From Cellvibrionales bacterium UBA4495 (lineage in GTDB: Bacteria; Pseudomonadota; Gammaproteobacteria; Pseudomonadales; Porticoccaceae): 15,598 bases of DNA. A program made the translations under genes and the position numbers. The stretch covers positions 1-15,598 of the forward strand of contig DGNJ01000001.1 in NCBI GenBank assembly GCA_002388905.1, in the 5' to 3' direction. Below, in pieces: positions 6,632 through 15,598 of this stretch (the first letter of the stretch is position 1; each line of letters starts with the position of its first letter). A model generated the notes under the pieces. It did no database searches. It saw only the letters and a list, made by a program, of their open reading frames with translations, and was not told the DNA's origin.

Positions 6632-7766
6632 GTGAAAGGATGGATTATCGCTTCGGTCGTCGCACTGGCGTTGGCGGGCAGCTACTACTTGCTGTCGCGG
6701 CCCGACCCGGTGCGGGTGTCCCTGGTGGCGGTGGAACGGGGGCCGGTGGAGCAGACGGTCGCCAACACCCGGGCCGGCACCGTGGAAGCCTGTCAACGTT
6801 CCCGCCTCTCCTTCGCCATTGGCGGTCAGATTGACCGAATGCTGGTGGACGAAGGCGACCGGGTGGAAAAGAATCAACTCCTGATGACCCTTTGGAATCG
6901 TGACCGGGTTGCCCGGGTCCGGGAAGCCGAGGCCACGGTAACCGCCGTTGCCGCGGACCGGGTCAGTACCTGCACCAGTGCCCGCTCCGACCGCCGGGAA
7001 GCGCAACGTCTTGAGGGACTGGTACAACGCCGGCTCGTCTCCCCTGAATCGGCGGATCTGGCCGTGGCCCGGGCAGAGGCCAGCGCCGCCGCCTGCGAGG
7101 CCGCCAGGGCCCGGGAGCAACAGGCGGAGGCTGCCCTGGAGACGGCCCGGGCGGTCCTGGCGCAAACCGAGCTGCGTGCGCCCTTCGCGGGCACGGTTGC
7201 CGAGGTCTCAGGCGAGGTAGGCGAGTATTCGACGCCTTCACCGCCGGGTATTCCCACGCCGCCGGCCATTGACCTGCTCACCGACGACTGCCATTACATC
7301 GCTGCTCCCATCGACGAAGTGGACGCCGCCCGGGTTGTTGTGGGGATGCCGGTCCGGGTCACTCTCGATGCCTTCCGGGATCGGGAATTTCCCGCCCGGG
7401 TTTCGCGGGTTGCCCCCTATGTCCTGGATCGGGAGAAACAGGCGCGCACGGTTGAGGTGGAGGCTGTACTTGCGGACCTGCCCGACGATATCCGTTTGCT
7501 CGCCGGCTATAGCGCGGATATGGAGGTCATCCTGGCCAGTCGCGACCGGGCGCTGCGTATTCCCACCGAGTTGCTGGTGGACGGCAATAATGTCCTTGTC
7601 GTCAACGGGGAGGACAGGCTCGAAAAACGCCGGGTGGAAACGGGGCTCGCCAATTGGCGCTATACGGAAATCCGTGCCGGGCTCGACCCCGGCGACAAAA
7701 TCGTCGGCAATATCGGGGCCGAAGGTGTGGTGGCGGGCGTTCCGGCAAAAGTGGCGGAAAGTACGG

Positions 7767-7774
<8 letters not shown>
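6632..7774 (+). CDS. HlyD/MacA-type membrane-fusion adaptor of an ABC exporter
   Basis: A 380-residue periplasmic adaptor protein. Residues 4-22 form a single N-terminal membrane anchor. A split biotinyl-lipoyl domain flanks an alpha-helical hairpin: first half about 48-90 (LSFAIGGQIDRMLVDEGDRV), coiled coil about 91-180, second half LRAPFAGTVAEVSGEVGEY. A beta-barrel domain (about 217-305) and a membrane-proximal domain follow. Such adaptors link inner-membrane transporters to a TolC-type outer-membrane channel; no TolC gene is in the window. Four cysteines are predicted outside the cytoplasm, including C114 and C155 on opposite helices of the hairpin. The frame extends to ATG 6578, but GTG 6632 directly precedes the anchor and has GGGG ten bases upstream. 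Its stop overlaps the ATPase start by 8 bp, so it is the first gene of the operon. Confidence 0.87.
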
Positions 7775-8436
<662 letters not shown>

Positions 8437-8465
<29 letters not shown>

Positions 8466-9648
8466 CTGGCAGGTGTTCCGGGGCCAGTGGACACGGACCC
8501 TGATGCTTGTCGTTGCCGTGGCCATCGGTGTTGCCGCAGTGATCCTGCTGACCAGCCTGGGAGAGGGAGCGCGGCGCTATATCAGTGCCGAATTTGCCAG
8601 TCTCGGCAACCGGCTGCTTATTGTCTTTCCCGGCCGCAACGAGACCACCGGCGGCGCGCCACCGGTCTACGGGGTGGCGCCGCGGGACCTGACCCTGGAA
8701 GATGCAAGGGCCCTGGCCCGCGTCCCCGCCGTTCGCGATATGGCTCCCATCATCGCGGGCACGACGGTGGTTTCCCGCCAGCGGCTCTCCCGGGAAGTGC
8801 TCACCATCGGCACCACGCCGGGCTTTTTTTCGGTACGGCGGATAGACGTCGGGCGCGGCAGGATCCTCCCCGAAGCCAGTCACCAGGAGGCCCTGGCGGT
8901 CTGTATCCTGGGTGCGCACCTGAAAAAAGAGCTTTTTGGCAGCGAACGGGCGGTGGGAGAGTGGGTCCGGGTCGGGGAGCGGCGCGTGCGGGTGGTGGGC
9001 GTACTCCGGGATGAAGGCGAGTCCCTGGGCATGGATATGAATGACATGGTGATCATCCCGGTGCGGACCGCCGAGCAGCTTTTTGACAGCCCCAAGCTGT
9101 TCCGCGTATTGCTCGAGTTGCAGGAGGGTGCCGATACGGAAACGGTTACCGAGCGATTGAGGGCCGTGGTCCGCGAACGTCATGAGGGAGAGGACGATGT
9201 GACTATCGTCAGCCAGGATTCCCTGCTGGCCGCTTTCGACAATATCCTTACCACGGTTACCCTGGCCATCTCCGCCATCGCGGCCATCAGCCTGCTGGTG
9301 GCCGGTATCCTGATCATGAATATCAGCCTGATTTCGGTCAGCCAGCGGCGCCGGGAAATCGGCCTGCTCAAGGCCGTTGGCGCCAGTCGCCGCCAGGTAC
9401 GGCAACTGTTTCTGGGCGAGGCCTTTCTACTCGTGGCCCTGGGTTCGGTTTTGGGAATTGCGGTCGCCGTGGCCGGCGTGGTGTTGATGCGCGAACTCTG
9501 GCCGGCGTTCCCCCTGATGCCGCCCTGGTGGGCGGCACCGGCGGCGGTAATTACCGCGGTACTGTCGGGCCTGGTTTTTTCATGGTTGCCAGCCTCGCGG
9601 GCCGCCCGTCTCGATCCCGTCCTGGCTCTGCGGGGAAATATCCCGTGA
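8437..9648 (+). CDS. MacB/FtsX-type ABC exporter permease (first copy)
   Basis: A 403-residue permease with the MacB/FtsX layout: one membrane helix at about 21-41, a large periplasmic domain (about 45-270), then three helices at about 272-299, 328-351 and 364-386. TSLGEGARRYI after helix 1 is the MacB periplasmic-core entry. RRREIGLLKAVGASRRQV (304-321) is the cytoplasmic coupling segment that contacts the ATPase. It lacks a fused ATPase domain, unlike E. coli MacB. It is clearly paralogous to the next gene, sharing SLGEG, the VVGV...LG.D..DM..IP block and ..LLVAGI/VGGVGI. ATG 8437 has GGAG nine bases upstream and overlaps the ATPase gene by 29 bp. The substrate is unknown; lipid, lipoprotein, peptide or drug are all possible for this group. 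Confidence 0.92.
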
Positions 9649-10841
9649 AAATCATCGATGCCTTATGGTGGATCGGCAGGGCGCTCTGGGTCCAGCGGGT
9701 GCGGTCCCTGCTCACGGTCATCGGCTTTGCTATCGGTATCGCGGCAATGGTATTGCTCAGTTCCCTGGGAGAGGGACTGCGCCTCTATGTGCTGGATCAG
9801 TTCACCCAGTTCGGCAGTCATATTGTGGCAGTGACGCCGGGCAAAACCGAAACCTTCGGCATGGGGGGGATCCTCAATACCACCCGGCCCCTGACCCTGG
9901 CCGATGCCCGTGCCCTGGCAACACTTGAGGGGATACGGGAGGTGGTGCCGGCGGTTTTCGGATCCGGTCAGGTGGAAGCGGTGGCGCGCAGCCGCTATAC
10001 CAATGTCGCCGGTGTCGGACCCAGCGCCGACAGGGCCTGGAAGCTGTCCGTGGCCCGGGGCACCTTCCTGCCCGAGGAGGATCTGGAGCGAGCCCGGGCT
10101 TTTGCCGTGCTGGGCAGTGTCCTTGCGGACGAGCTGTTTCCCGGACGTTCGCCCCTGGGCAAATTTGTCCATATCGGCGGTTTTCGCTTCCGTGTGGTCG
10201 GAGTCATGGCCCCCAAGGGCGAATTCCTGGGGACCGATCTGGACGACATGATTTATATACCCGCCGCCCGCGCCCTGCAGATATTCAATCGCGAAAGCCT
10301 GATGGAGGTGGACATTTATTACCGCTCGTCCCTGACAGCAGAAGCTGTCAGCGAGCGGGTCCGGGAACTGCTGATACGCCGTCACAGTTTCGAGGATTTC
10401 ACCATTATCACCCAGGACCAGATGCTCGAGACCATGGACAATATCCTGCGTATTCTCAAATTCGCCGGTGCCGGTCTCGGCGCCATCTCCTTGCTGGTTG
10501 GTGGTGTGGGTATCAGCACCATTCTGGTCATTACGGTCACCGAGCGGGTCGGCGAGGTGGGGCTGTTGAGAGCCCTGGGCAGTACCCGTGCCCAGGTCCG
10601 CAACCTGTTCCTGGGCGAGGCGGTCTTTCTCGGCCTGGTGGGTGGCGCCGCCGGCGTCGCCACTATCGCCGTGATCCGTCTGTTGGTGGCGTTGTTTGTG
10701 CCCGGACTGCCCATGGCCATTCAGTGGCAGGTGGTCGCGGGTGCTATGCTGCTGGCTATGATGATTGGTCTTTTTGCCGGGCTGCGCCCGGCCATGAGCG
10801 CCACGCGGATGAGCCCCATCGACGCCTTGCGGGCGGAGTAG
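9645..10841 (+). CDS. MacB/FtsX-type ABC exporter permease (second copy)
   Basis: A 398-residue permease with the same four-helix MacB/FtsX plan as the gene before it: helix 1 about 21-41, periplasmic domain about 45-268, helices about 272-297, 323-350 and 362-384. SLGEGLRLYVL, VVGVMAPKGEFLGTDLDDM and the coupling segment TERVGEVGLLRALGSTRAQV show the family. The coupling segment has VGEVG where MacB usually has TREIG. The two permeases probably form a heterodimer, as LolC and LolE do. The start is the GTG at 9645, in a 4-base GTGA overlap with the previous stop and with GGGGAAA upstream. The open frame to 9528 is shadow of the preceding gene. It ends the exporter operon; no clear terminator follows. 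Confidence 0.92.
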   Translation: MKIIDALWWIGRALWVQRVRSLLTVIGFAIGIAAMVLLSSLGEGLRLYVLDQFTQFGSHIVAVTPGKTETFGMGGILNTTRPLTLADARALATLEGIREVVPAVFGSGQVEAVARSRYTNVAGVGPSADRAWKLSVARGTFLPEEDLERARAFAVLGSVLADELFPGRSPLGKFVHIGGFRFRVVGVMAPKGEFLGTDLDDMIYIPAARALQIFNRESLMEVDIYYRSSLTAEAVSERVRELLIRRHSFEDFTIITQDQMLETMDNILRILKFAGAGLGAISLLVGGVGISTILVITVTERVGEVGLLRALGSTRAQVRNLFLGEAVFLGLVGGAAGVATIAVIRLLVALFVPGLPMAIQWQVVAGAMLLAMMIGLFAGLRPAMSATRMSPIDALRAE

Positions 10842-10942
10842 GGGAGAGAGGTCCCGCCGGAGAGCCGTCCAGGTGACGCGCGCCGGGCGCATTGAAATCG
10901 CTATCCCGCCGGGCTTTCGGTTCCGGCATAAAAGGTGAACCT

Positions 10943-11488
10943 ATGTTGCTCAATGCGGATCGCAGTCTCGTGTTGGTGGTGGACATGCAAGCGCGGCTGG
11001 CGCCTTCCATCGAGCGCTTTGAACAGGTCGAAGCGTCGGCCGCATGGGTGCTCGAGGTGGCGACGGAACTGGCTGTACCTGTCTGGGCCACCGAGCAGTA
11101 TCCCCGGGGGCTGGGGTCGACGGTGGATCGGCTTGCCCGGTTGATTCCCGCCGGGCATGTGCTGGAGAAAAACCATTTCGGTGCCCTTGAAGAGCCGGGC
11201 ATCGCTGATCGATTGCAGGCTCTCGGGCGGCGGCAGATCGTGGTGCTGGGCACAGAGGCCCATGTCTGTGTGTTGCAGACCGCCATAGGATTGCTCGAAA
11301 GCGGCTATGAGACATTTGTCGTTGCCGAGGCGGTGGGATCGCGATCTCCCGACAACAAGCAATTGGCCTTGAGCCGGATGTCCCGGGCGGGCGTGCAGGT
11401 CGTCAGCCGGGAAATGCTGGCCTTCGAGTGGCTGGAGCGGGCGGGCACGGATATCTTTCGCCGGATCTCCCGCCGGTGGATTCGCTAG
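10943..11488 (+). CDS. ISOC-type isochorismatase-fold hydrolase
   Basis: A 181-residue cysteine-hydrolase superfamily protein. The catalytic triad is visible: D14 in LVVDMQARLAPS, K76 in VLEKNHFGAL and C109 in GTEAHVCVLQTA. TEQYPRGLGSTV (50-61) and AEAVGSRSPDNKQLALSRM (129-147) resemble the ISOC1/ISOC2 subgroup more than true isochorismatases. No biochemical substrate is well established for that subgroup, so I do not assign one. There is no siderophore synthesis gene nearby. ATG 10943 is chosen because AAAGGTG lies about five bases upstream and the homology begins at once; the frame is open to 10892. It lies 101 bp after the exporter permease and may or may not be cotranscribed. It converges on rnt with only 28 bp between. 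Confidence 0.88.
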   Translation: MLLNADRSLVLVVDMQARLAPSIERFEQVEASAAWVLEVATELAVPVWATEQYPRGLGSTVDRLARLIPAGHVLEKNHFGALEEPGIADRLQALGRRQIVVLGTEAHVCVLQTAIGLLESGYETFVVAEAVGSRSPDNKQLALSRMSRAGVQVVSREMLAFEWLERAGTDIFRRISRRWIR

Positions 11489-11516
11489 GGGGTGTTGCTC
11501 GCCCCTCGGAACAGCG

Positions 11517-12173
11517 TTAGCCCCAACCGCCCAGTTCCTTCCAGCGATTGACGATACCGCAAAACAACTCCGCGGTTTTTTCCGCGTCGTAGGCGGCGCT
11601 ATGGGCTTTCCGGTTATTGAATTCGATACCCGCCGCATCGCAGGCCCGGGCCAGGACGGTTTGTCCGTAGGCGAGGCCGGCCAGGGTGGCGGTGTCGAAG
11701 CAGGAAAAAGGGTGGAAGGGGTTGCGCTTGATCTCGCACCGGGCAGTGGCGGCATTGATAAAGCCCAGGTCGAAGTGGGCATTGTGGGCCACGACGACGG
11801 CACGGGTGCAGCCATGGTCGCGGACGGCCTGGCGGACCCGGCGAAAGACGTGGGTAAGGGCGTCGCGCTCGGGCAATGCCTCGCGCGCCGGATCGGCCGG
11901 ATCGATACCGGTGAAATCCAGGGAGGCCTGTTCCACCCGCATCTCCGGGTGGGGAACGACGCCCGCCGATACGACATCCTCCGGGTAGAGGTGGCCATTA
12001 TTGTCCATGGTCAGGATTACCGCGGCGATTTCCAGCAGGGCGTGCCGGTCGGATTCGAACCCCCCGGTTTCCACATCCACCACCACCGGCAGAAAGCCCC
12101 GGAATCGATTGGCCAGGGTCGGTGCGTTTCTCTCACTGGCGTCGACCATGGCGTCGGTCATTTCCTCAGTCAT
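11517..12173 (-). CDS. rnt: Ribonuclease T
   Basis: RNase T is a dimeric 3'-5' exonuclease that trims the 3' ends of tRNA and other stable RNAs and acts in tRNA CCA end turnover. The 218-residue product (E. coli 215) has the DEDDh catalytic set at a constant offset of ten from E. coli: D33 and E35 in VVDVETGG, D135 in [10 protein letters not shown], and H191 and D196 in [28 protein letters not shown] and [20 protein letters not shown] are diagnostic for RNase T rather than DNA polymerase epsilon subunit. The ATG at 12173 overlaps the end of pyrC by 8 bp and has GGGTGA upstream. In-frame ATGs at residues 5 and 9 are possible alternatives. It is probably translated from the pyrC transcript. Confidence 0.95.
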   Translation of the reverse strand: MTEEMTDAMVDASERNAPTLANRFRGFLPVVVDVETGGFESDRHALLEIAAVILTMDNNGHLYPEDVVSAGVVPHPEMRVEQASLDFTGIDPADPAREALPERDALTHVFRRVRQAVRDHGCTRAVVVAHNAHFDLGFINAATARCEIKRNPFHPFSCFDTATLAGLAYGQTVLARACDAAGIEFNNRKAHSAAYDAEKTAELFCGIVNRWKELGGWG

Positions 12174-13203
12174 CGCTCACCCGCCAGTGGAGCGTGTCGC
12201 CGGCGCACAGTGGGGTCATGGTGTCGTCGCCCAGGGGCACGCTGTCGGGCACCTGCCAGGACTCCCGCCGCAGTGTGACGGTGTCTTTGTTGCGGGGCAG
12301 GCCATAAAAATCGGCGCCGTAGAAGCTGGCGAAGGCCTCCAGTTTGTCCAGGGCGTTTTCCCGTTCGAAGACCGTCGCATAGAATTCCAGGGCGGCGTGG
12401 TGTGAATAGCAGCCGGCGCAACCGCAGGCGGTTTCCTTGCGGTCCGTGGCATGGGGTGCCGAGTCGGTACCCAGGAAGAAGCTGGGGTTGCCGCTGGTGG
12501 CGGCGGCCACCAGTGCCTGCTGATGACTGCCGCGCTTGAGGATGGGCAGACAATAGTAGTGGGGGCGTATGCCGCCGGCGAGCATCTGGTTGCGGTTGAA
12601 CAGCAGATGCTGGGGGGTGAGTGTGGCAGCGACATTGGCCGGTGCCTCGCTGACGAAATCCACCCCCTGTTTAGTGGTGACATGTTCAAGCACGGTCTTG
12701 AGACCGGTAAAACGGTCGACAACGGCCTTCAGGTGCCTGTCGATAAAGACCGCCTCGCGGTCGAAAATATCGATGTCCGTGTCGGTGACCTCGCCGTGGA
12801 GCAGCAGGGGCATGCCGAGCATTTCCATCCTTTCCAACACCGGGTATATCCGGGTCAGATCGGTGACGCCGGAGTCGGCGTTGGTGGTGGCACCGGCGGG
12901 GTAATACTTGGCGGCATGGACGAAACCGCTGGCCAGGGCCCGGTCGATTTCGTCGGGTGGTGTGTTGTCGGTCAGGTAGAGGACCATCAACGGTTGCCAC
13001 TGGCTGCCTTCGGGGCGCCGGGCCAGTATCCGCTCCCGGTAGGCCCGGGCATCGTCGGTGGTGATAACCGGCGGATTCAGGTTGGGCATGACGATGCCCC
13101 GGCCGAAATAACGCCCTGCGGCGGGCACGGTGGAGGACAGTGCGGCGCCGTCGCGCAGGTGCAGGTGCCAGTCGTCCGGGCGGGTCAGGGTGAGTGCTGT
13201 CAT
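12166..13203 (-). CDS. pyrC: Dihydroorotase
   Basis: PyrC cyclises N-carbamoyl-L-aspartate to dihydroorotate in de novo pyrimidine synthesis. The 345-residue product (E. coli 348) is a class II dihydroorotase. Zinc ligands H13 and H15 lie in [10 protein letters not shown], with R17; the carbamylated lysine is K99 in [12 protein letters not shown], and further ligands are H136 (LLHGEV) and H174 (LEHVTT). Catalytic D247 lies in [15 protein letters not shown] (261-266) is also typical. The frame is open upstream to 13347, but homology begins at [12 protein letters not shown]. No Shine-Dalgarno sequence is seen before this ATG, only a T-rich stretch. pyrC precedes rnt, an order also known from Pseudomonas, and is divergent from argG across a 157-bp region with an inverted repeat. 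Confidence 0.96.
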   Translation of the reverse strand: MTALTLTRPDDWHLHLRDGAALSSTVPAAGRYFGRGIVMPNLNPPVITTDDARAYRERILARRPEGSQWQPLMVLYLTDNTPPDEIDRALASGFVHAAKYYPAGATTNADSGVTDLTRIYPVLERMEMLGMPLLLHGEVTDTDIDIFDREAVFIDRHLKAVVDRFTGLKTVLEHVTTKQGVDFVSEAPANVAATLTPQHLLFNRNQMLAGGIRPHYYCLPILKRGSHQQALVAAATSGNPSFFLGTDSAPHATDRKETACGCAGCYSHHAALEFYATVFERENALDKLEAFASFYGADFYGLPRNKDTVTLRRESWQVPDSVPLGDDTMTPLCAGDTLHWRVSDD

Positions 13204-13232
13204 GGAAAAACGAAACTGGTCCGGGGACGGGC

Positions 13233-13261
13233 ATCCTACCGGAAAGCGCCGGATCTTTACA
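13233..13261 (-). promoter_or_regulatory. Possible pyrC promoter
   Basis: On the minus strand TGTAAA (13256-13261) and TAGGAT (13233-13238) are separated by 17 bases and match -35 and -10 consensus at 3 and 4 of 6 positions. The predicted start near 13226 would leave a leader of about 22 bases without a Shine-Dalgarno sequence. This is a weak prediction by pattern only. Confidence 0.3.
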
Positions 13262-13278
13262 GTTGAGGCGGGTTCAGC

Positions 13279-13312
13279 GCCTCGCGGGCCCTGTCTTTCG
13301 GGTCCGCGAGGC
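13279..13312 (+). promoter_or_regulatory. 13-bp inverted repeat between pyrC and argG
   Basis: Arms 13279-13291 (GCCTCGCGGGCCC) and 13300-13312 (GGGTCCGCGAGGC) pair over 13 positions with an 8-base loop. The single imperfection is a G.U pair in RNA read on the plus strand, but an A-C mismatch on the minus strand, so the fold is better in an argG-direction transcript. A good -10 match, TAAAAT (13315-13320, 5 of 6), begins three bases after the repeat, so the repeat would fill the argG spacer and -35 region. It could be an operator, an argG leader hairpin or a terminator without a T-run. No ArgR-like box was recognised with confidence. Confidence 0.55.
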
Positions 13313-13360
13313 AGTAAAATCCTCACCGGCAATTCACAGTGTTTCAATCAGGAGTTTTCC

Positions 13361-14578
13361 GTGTCTGACATCAACAAAGTGGTTCTCGCGTATTCCGGCG
13401 GGCTGGATACCTCGGTGATTCTCAAGTGGCTCCAGGAAACCTACCAGTGCGAGGTGGTGACCTTCACCGCCGATATCGGCCAGGGTGAGGAACTGGAACC
13501 CGCGCGGGAAAAGGCACGGAAAATGGGTGTCAGGGAAATTTATATCGACGACCTGCGGGAGGAGTTCGCCAGGGACTTCGTCTTCCCCATGTTTCGCGCC
13601 AACGCCATCTACGAGGGCGAGTACCTGCTGGGAACGTCCATCGCCCGGCCCCTGATTTCCAAGCGGCTGATCGAGATCGCCAACGAGACCGGCGCCGACG
13701 CCATCGCCCACGGGGCGACCGGCAAGGGCAACGATCAGGTCCGCTTCGAGCTGGGGGCCTACGCCCTGAAACCCGGCATCAAGGTAATCGCCCCCTGGCG
13801 GGAGTGGGACCTGCTGTCCCGGGACAAGCTCATGGACTACTGCGAAAAACACGATATTCCCGTGGAAATGAAGCGCGGCAAGAAATCCCCCTATTCCATG
13901 GACGCCAATCTCCTGCATATCTCCTACGAGGGCGGCAATCTTGAGGATCCCTGGAGCGAGGCGGAAGAGGACATGTGGCGCTGGTCGGTGGCCCCGGAGG
14001 CCGCACCGGACACGCCCACCTATGTGGAACTGGAATACCGCAAGGGGGATATCGTCGCCATCGATGGCGAGGCCATGACCCCCGCCCAGGTCATCGAGCA
14101 CCTCAACCGGGTGGCCGGCGCCAACGGTATCGGCCGGCTCGATATCGTCGAGAACCGCTATGTGGGCATGAAGTCCCGGGGCTGCTATGAAACGCCCGGC
14201 GGTACGGTCATGCTCCGCGCCCACCGGGCGATTGAATCCCTGACACTGGACCGTGAGGTGGCGCACCTGAAGGACGAGTTGATGCCCAAGTACGCCGAGA
14301 TTATCTACAACGGCTACTGGTGGTCGCCGGAGCGGCGCATGCTTCAGGCCATGATCGACGAATCCCAGTCCGTGGTGAACGGCCTGGTCAGGGTCAAACT
14401 CTACAAGGGTGCCGTCACCGTGGTGGGGCGCAAGTCCGACGACAGCCTCTTCGACGAGAAGATCGCCACCTTCGACGACGACGCCGGCGCCTATGACCAG
14501 AAGGACGCGGAAGGTTTTATCAAGCTGAATGCCCTGCGCTTGCGAATCGCCGCCAACAAGGATCGTAGTCCATTATAG
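13361..14578 (+). CDS. argG: Argininosuccinate synthase
   Basis: ArgG joins citrulline and aspartate with ATP to make argininosuccinate, the next-to-last step of arginine synthesis. The 405-residue product is the shorter class I type. It has the PP-loop AYSGGLDTS (9-17) and the conserved [29 protein letters not shown] (citrulline/aspartate binding), [17 protein letters not shown], and [14 protein letters not shown] segments. The start is the GTG at 13361, preceded at six bases by AGGAG and matching the family N-terminus. The frame is open upstream to 13130, but that part overlaps pyrC in antisense. The gene is divergent from pyrC and is followed by a weak terminator-like hairpin before ccoN. 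Confidence 0.97.
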   Translation: MSDINKVVLAYSGGLDTSVILKWLQETYQCEVVTFTADIGQGEELEPAREKARKMGVREIYIDDLREEFARDFVFPMFRANAIYEGEYLLGTSIARPLISKRLIEIANETGADAIAHGATGKGNDQVRFELGAYALKPGIKVIAPWREWDLLSRDKLMDYCEKHDIPVEMKRGKKSPYSMDANLLHISYEGGNLEDPWSEAEEDMWRWSVAPEAAPDTPTYVELEYRKGDIVAIDGEAMTPAQVIEHLNRVAGANGIGRLDIVENRYVGMKSRGCYETPGGTVMLRAHRAIESLTLDREVAHLKDELMPKYAEIIYNGYWWSPERRMLQAMIDESQSVVNGLVRVKLYKGAVTVVGRKSDDSLFDEKIATFDDDAGAYDQKDAEGFIKLNALRLRIAANKDRSPL

Positions 14579-14600
14579 GTTTGCCACCTTTTTGCCGCGG

Positions 14601-14636
14601 GCAGGCGGGCCATCGGGCCGCCTGCGAGACTTTGTT
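14601..14636 (+). terminator. Probable argG terminator
   Basis: GCAGGCGG (14601-14608) and CCGCCTGC (14618-14625) form a perfect 8-bp stem around a 9-base loop, 22 bases after the argG stop. A broken T-tract (CTTTGTT) follows by 14636. The stem is strong but the T-tract is weak, so termination may be partial. Confidence 0.55.
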
Positions 14637-14650
14637 GCGCCGCAGCATTA

Positions 14651-14664
14651 TTGATGCAAGTCAA
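14651..14664 (+). promoter_or_regulatory. Fnr/Anr box upstream of ccoN
   Basis: TTGATGCAAGTCAA matches the Fnr/Anr consensus TTGAT-N4-ATCAA at 9 of 10 defined positions. Its centre (14657.5) is exactly 41.5 bases before the transcription start predicted from the -10 element at 14687-14692, the standard position for class II activation. Control of cbb3 oxidase genes by Fnr/Anr under low oxygen is well established in related bacteria. Confidence 0.85.
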
Positions 14665-14686
14665 CCTGCATCGGCGGGCAGTGCTG

Positions 14687-14692
14687 GATAAT
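14687..14692 (+). promoter_or_regulatory. ccoN promoter -10 element
   Basis: GATAAT matches the sigma-70 -10 consensus at 5 of 6 bases. No good -35 is present, as expected for a promoter where Fnr/Anr occupies that region. The predicted start is near 14699, giving a leader of about 38 bases. Confidence 0.65.
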
Positions 14693-14736
14693 ACCAACCA
14701 GCCACCTTTTCAAGACAAAAACACGGGAAACAAGGC

Positions 14737-15598
14737 ATGAGCAATACCGAGGCACAAGCCGGGCCGGCCTATAACCTGCGGGTCGTCAGGCAGTTTGCGA
14801 TCATGACGGTTGTCTGGGGCATCGTCGGCATGCTGGTGGGTGTGCTGATCGCGGCTCAACTGGTATGGCCGGAACTGAACACCAGCCTGCCCTGGTTCCA
14901 TTTCGGGCGTCTGCGTCCCCTGCATACCAACGCGGTGATTTTCGCCTTCGGCGGCAGTGCCCTGTTCGCCTCCTCGTACTGGGTCGTCCAGCGCACCTCC
15001 CAGGCGTCCCTGTTTTCGCCGGGCCTGGCCGCCTTCACATTCTGGGGCTGGCAGGCAGTCATTGTCGCCGCCGCCATCACCCTGCCCCTGGGCATGACCT
15101 CCACCAAGGAATACGCGGAACTGGAGTGGCCCATCGATATCGCCATCACGGTGGTCTGGCTGGCCTATGCCGTGGTGTTCTTCGGCACCATCGTCAAGCG
15201 CCGGGTCAAGCATATTTACGTGGCCAACTGGTTCTTCGGCGCCTATATCATCACTATTGCCGTCCTTCACGTGGTCAACAGCGCGGCCATTCCCGTGACC
15301 TTTACCAAGTCCTACTCCGCCTATGCCGGCTCCGTGGATGCCATGATCCAGTGGTGGTACGGCCACAACGCCGTGGGCTTTTTCCTGACCGCGGGCTTTC
15401 TGGGCATGATGTACTACTTTGTGCCCAAGCAGGCGGAACGACCGGTATATTCCTACCGCCTGTCCATCGTCCATTTCTGGGCCCTGATCGCGGTTTATAT
15501 CTGGGCCGGTCCCCACCACCTGCATTATTCCGCGCTGCCGGACTGGGCCCAGAGCCTGGGGATGGTCATGTCCCTGATCCTGCTGGCGCCGTCCTGGG
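14737..15598 (+). CDS. ccoN: cbb3-type cytochrome c oxidase subunit I (3' end cut by window edge)
   Basis: CcoN is the catalytic haem-copper subunit of the high-affinity cbb3 terminal oxidase in the inner membrane. The first 287 residues are present; the family is about 475 long. Active residues fall three positions beyond the P. stutzeri numbering: low-spin haem ligand H63 ([14 protein letters not shown]), Cu-B ligand H210 ([12 protein letters not shown]) and its cross-linked partner Y254, Cu-B ligands H260/H261 ([13 protein letters not shown]). The proton-path residue E125 ([10 protein letters not shown]) is also present. Membrane segments start at about residue 22. The ATG at 14737 has GGGAAACAAGG just upstream, and no better start is seen. 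An Fnr/Anr box with a well-placed -10 element lies upstream, so induction at low oxygen is likely. ccoO, ccoQ and ccoP would be expected to the right of the window. Confidence 0.97.
   Translation, partial: MSNTEAQAGPAYNLRVVRQFAIMTVVWGIVGMLVGVLIAAQLVWPELNTSLPWFHFGRLRPLHTNAVIFAFGGSALFASSYWVVQRTSQASLFSPGLAAFTFWGWQAVIVAAAITLPLGMTSTKEYAELEWPIDIAITVVWLAYAVVFFGTIVKRRVKHIYVANWFFGAYIITIAVLHVVNSAAIPVTFTKSYSAYAGSVDAMIQWWYGHNAVGFFLTAGFLGMMYYFVPKQAERPVYSYRLSIVHFWALIAVYIWAGPHHLHYSALPDWAQSLGMVMSLILLAPSW

Noticed and set aside
7269..7766. Upstream extension of the ATPase reading frame
   Set aside because: This stretch codes for the adaptor protein in another frame. ATPase homology starts exactly at the ATG at 7767.
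9663..10892. Long minus-strand open frame opposite the second permease
   Set aside because: Same composition as the antisense frame of the first permease; no motif or ribosome site supports it.
11486..11519. AGGGG/CCCCT as a terminator between the convergent ISOC-type gene and rnt
   Set aside because: The stem is only five pairs with a 10-base loop and no T-tract on either strand.
13331..13336. AATTCA as an ArgR half-site before argG
   Set aside because: No matching TGAAT partner at the right distance was found, so an ARG box cannot be supported.
13334..14266. Minus-strand open frame of 310 codons opposite argG
   Set aside because: argG is unambiguous on the plus strand; this frame has no recognisable domain.
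14584..14710. Short repeated GCCACCTTTT flanking the argG-ccoN spacer
   Set aside because: Two copies of ten bases with no target duplication or mobile element between them; likely chance.

Overview
The window looks like chromosomal core DNA from a GC-rich gammaproteobacterium. The DapD is the 344-residue Pseudomonas-type enzyme. RNase T, PyrC and ArgG form a cluster also known from Pseudomonas. A cbb3 oxidase gene sits behind an Fnr/Anr box. Genes are tightly packed, often overlap by a few bases, and use GTG starts freely. Base and codon use look even throughout. I see no insertion sequence, phage gene, CRISPR array, tRNA or rRNA. I cannot name the genus; a non-Pseudomonas, possibly Chromatiales-like or related lineage is only a guess.

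Positions 1-3244 (minus strand) hold a lysine/diaminopimelate block read from right to left: a YffB/ArsC-like thiol protein, dapD, a Dps-type ferritin, then dapE cut by the left edge. A strong intrinsic terminator lies between dps and dapE, and its T-tract touches the dapE start codon. Positions 3322-5362 (plus) hold a SixA-type phosphohistidine phosphatase and a single protein that fuses a RimB-like retropepsin/'ATP-dependent zinc protease' domain to a RimK-like ATP-grasp glutamate ligase. Positions 5307-6482 (minus) hold a CPA2-type cation/proton antiporter whose end overlaps the fusion gene by 56 bp.

Positions 6632-10841 (plus) form a four-gene exporter operon with overlapping ends: membrane-fusion (adaptor) protein, MacB/LolD-type ATPase, and two paralogous MacB/FtsX-type permeases. 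An ISOC-type isochorismatase-fold hydrolase follows (10943-11488). Positions 11517-13203 (minus) hold pyrC and then rnt, overlapping by 8 bp. argG (13361-14578, plus) diverges from pyrC across a 157-bp spacer with a long inverted repeat. The window ends inside ccoN (14737 onward), preceded by an Fnr/Anr box at the ideal distance from a -10 element.

Most genes are recognisable housekeeping genes, and I do not see a complete unknown system. The most interesting items are the RimB-RimK fusion, the exporter with two different permeases and cysteine-bearing adaptor hairpin, and several intergenic inverted repeats placed where regulation is plausible. There is no gene-free stretch above 300 bases.
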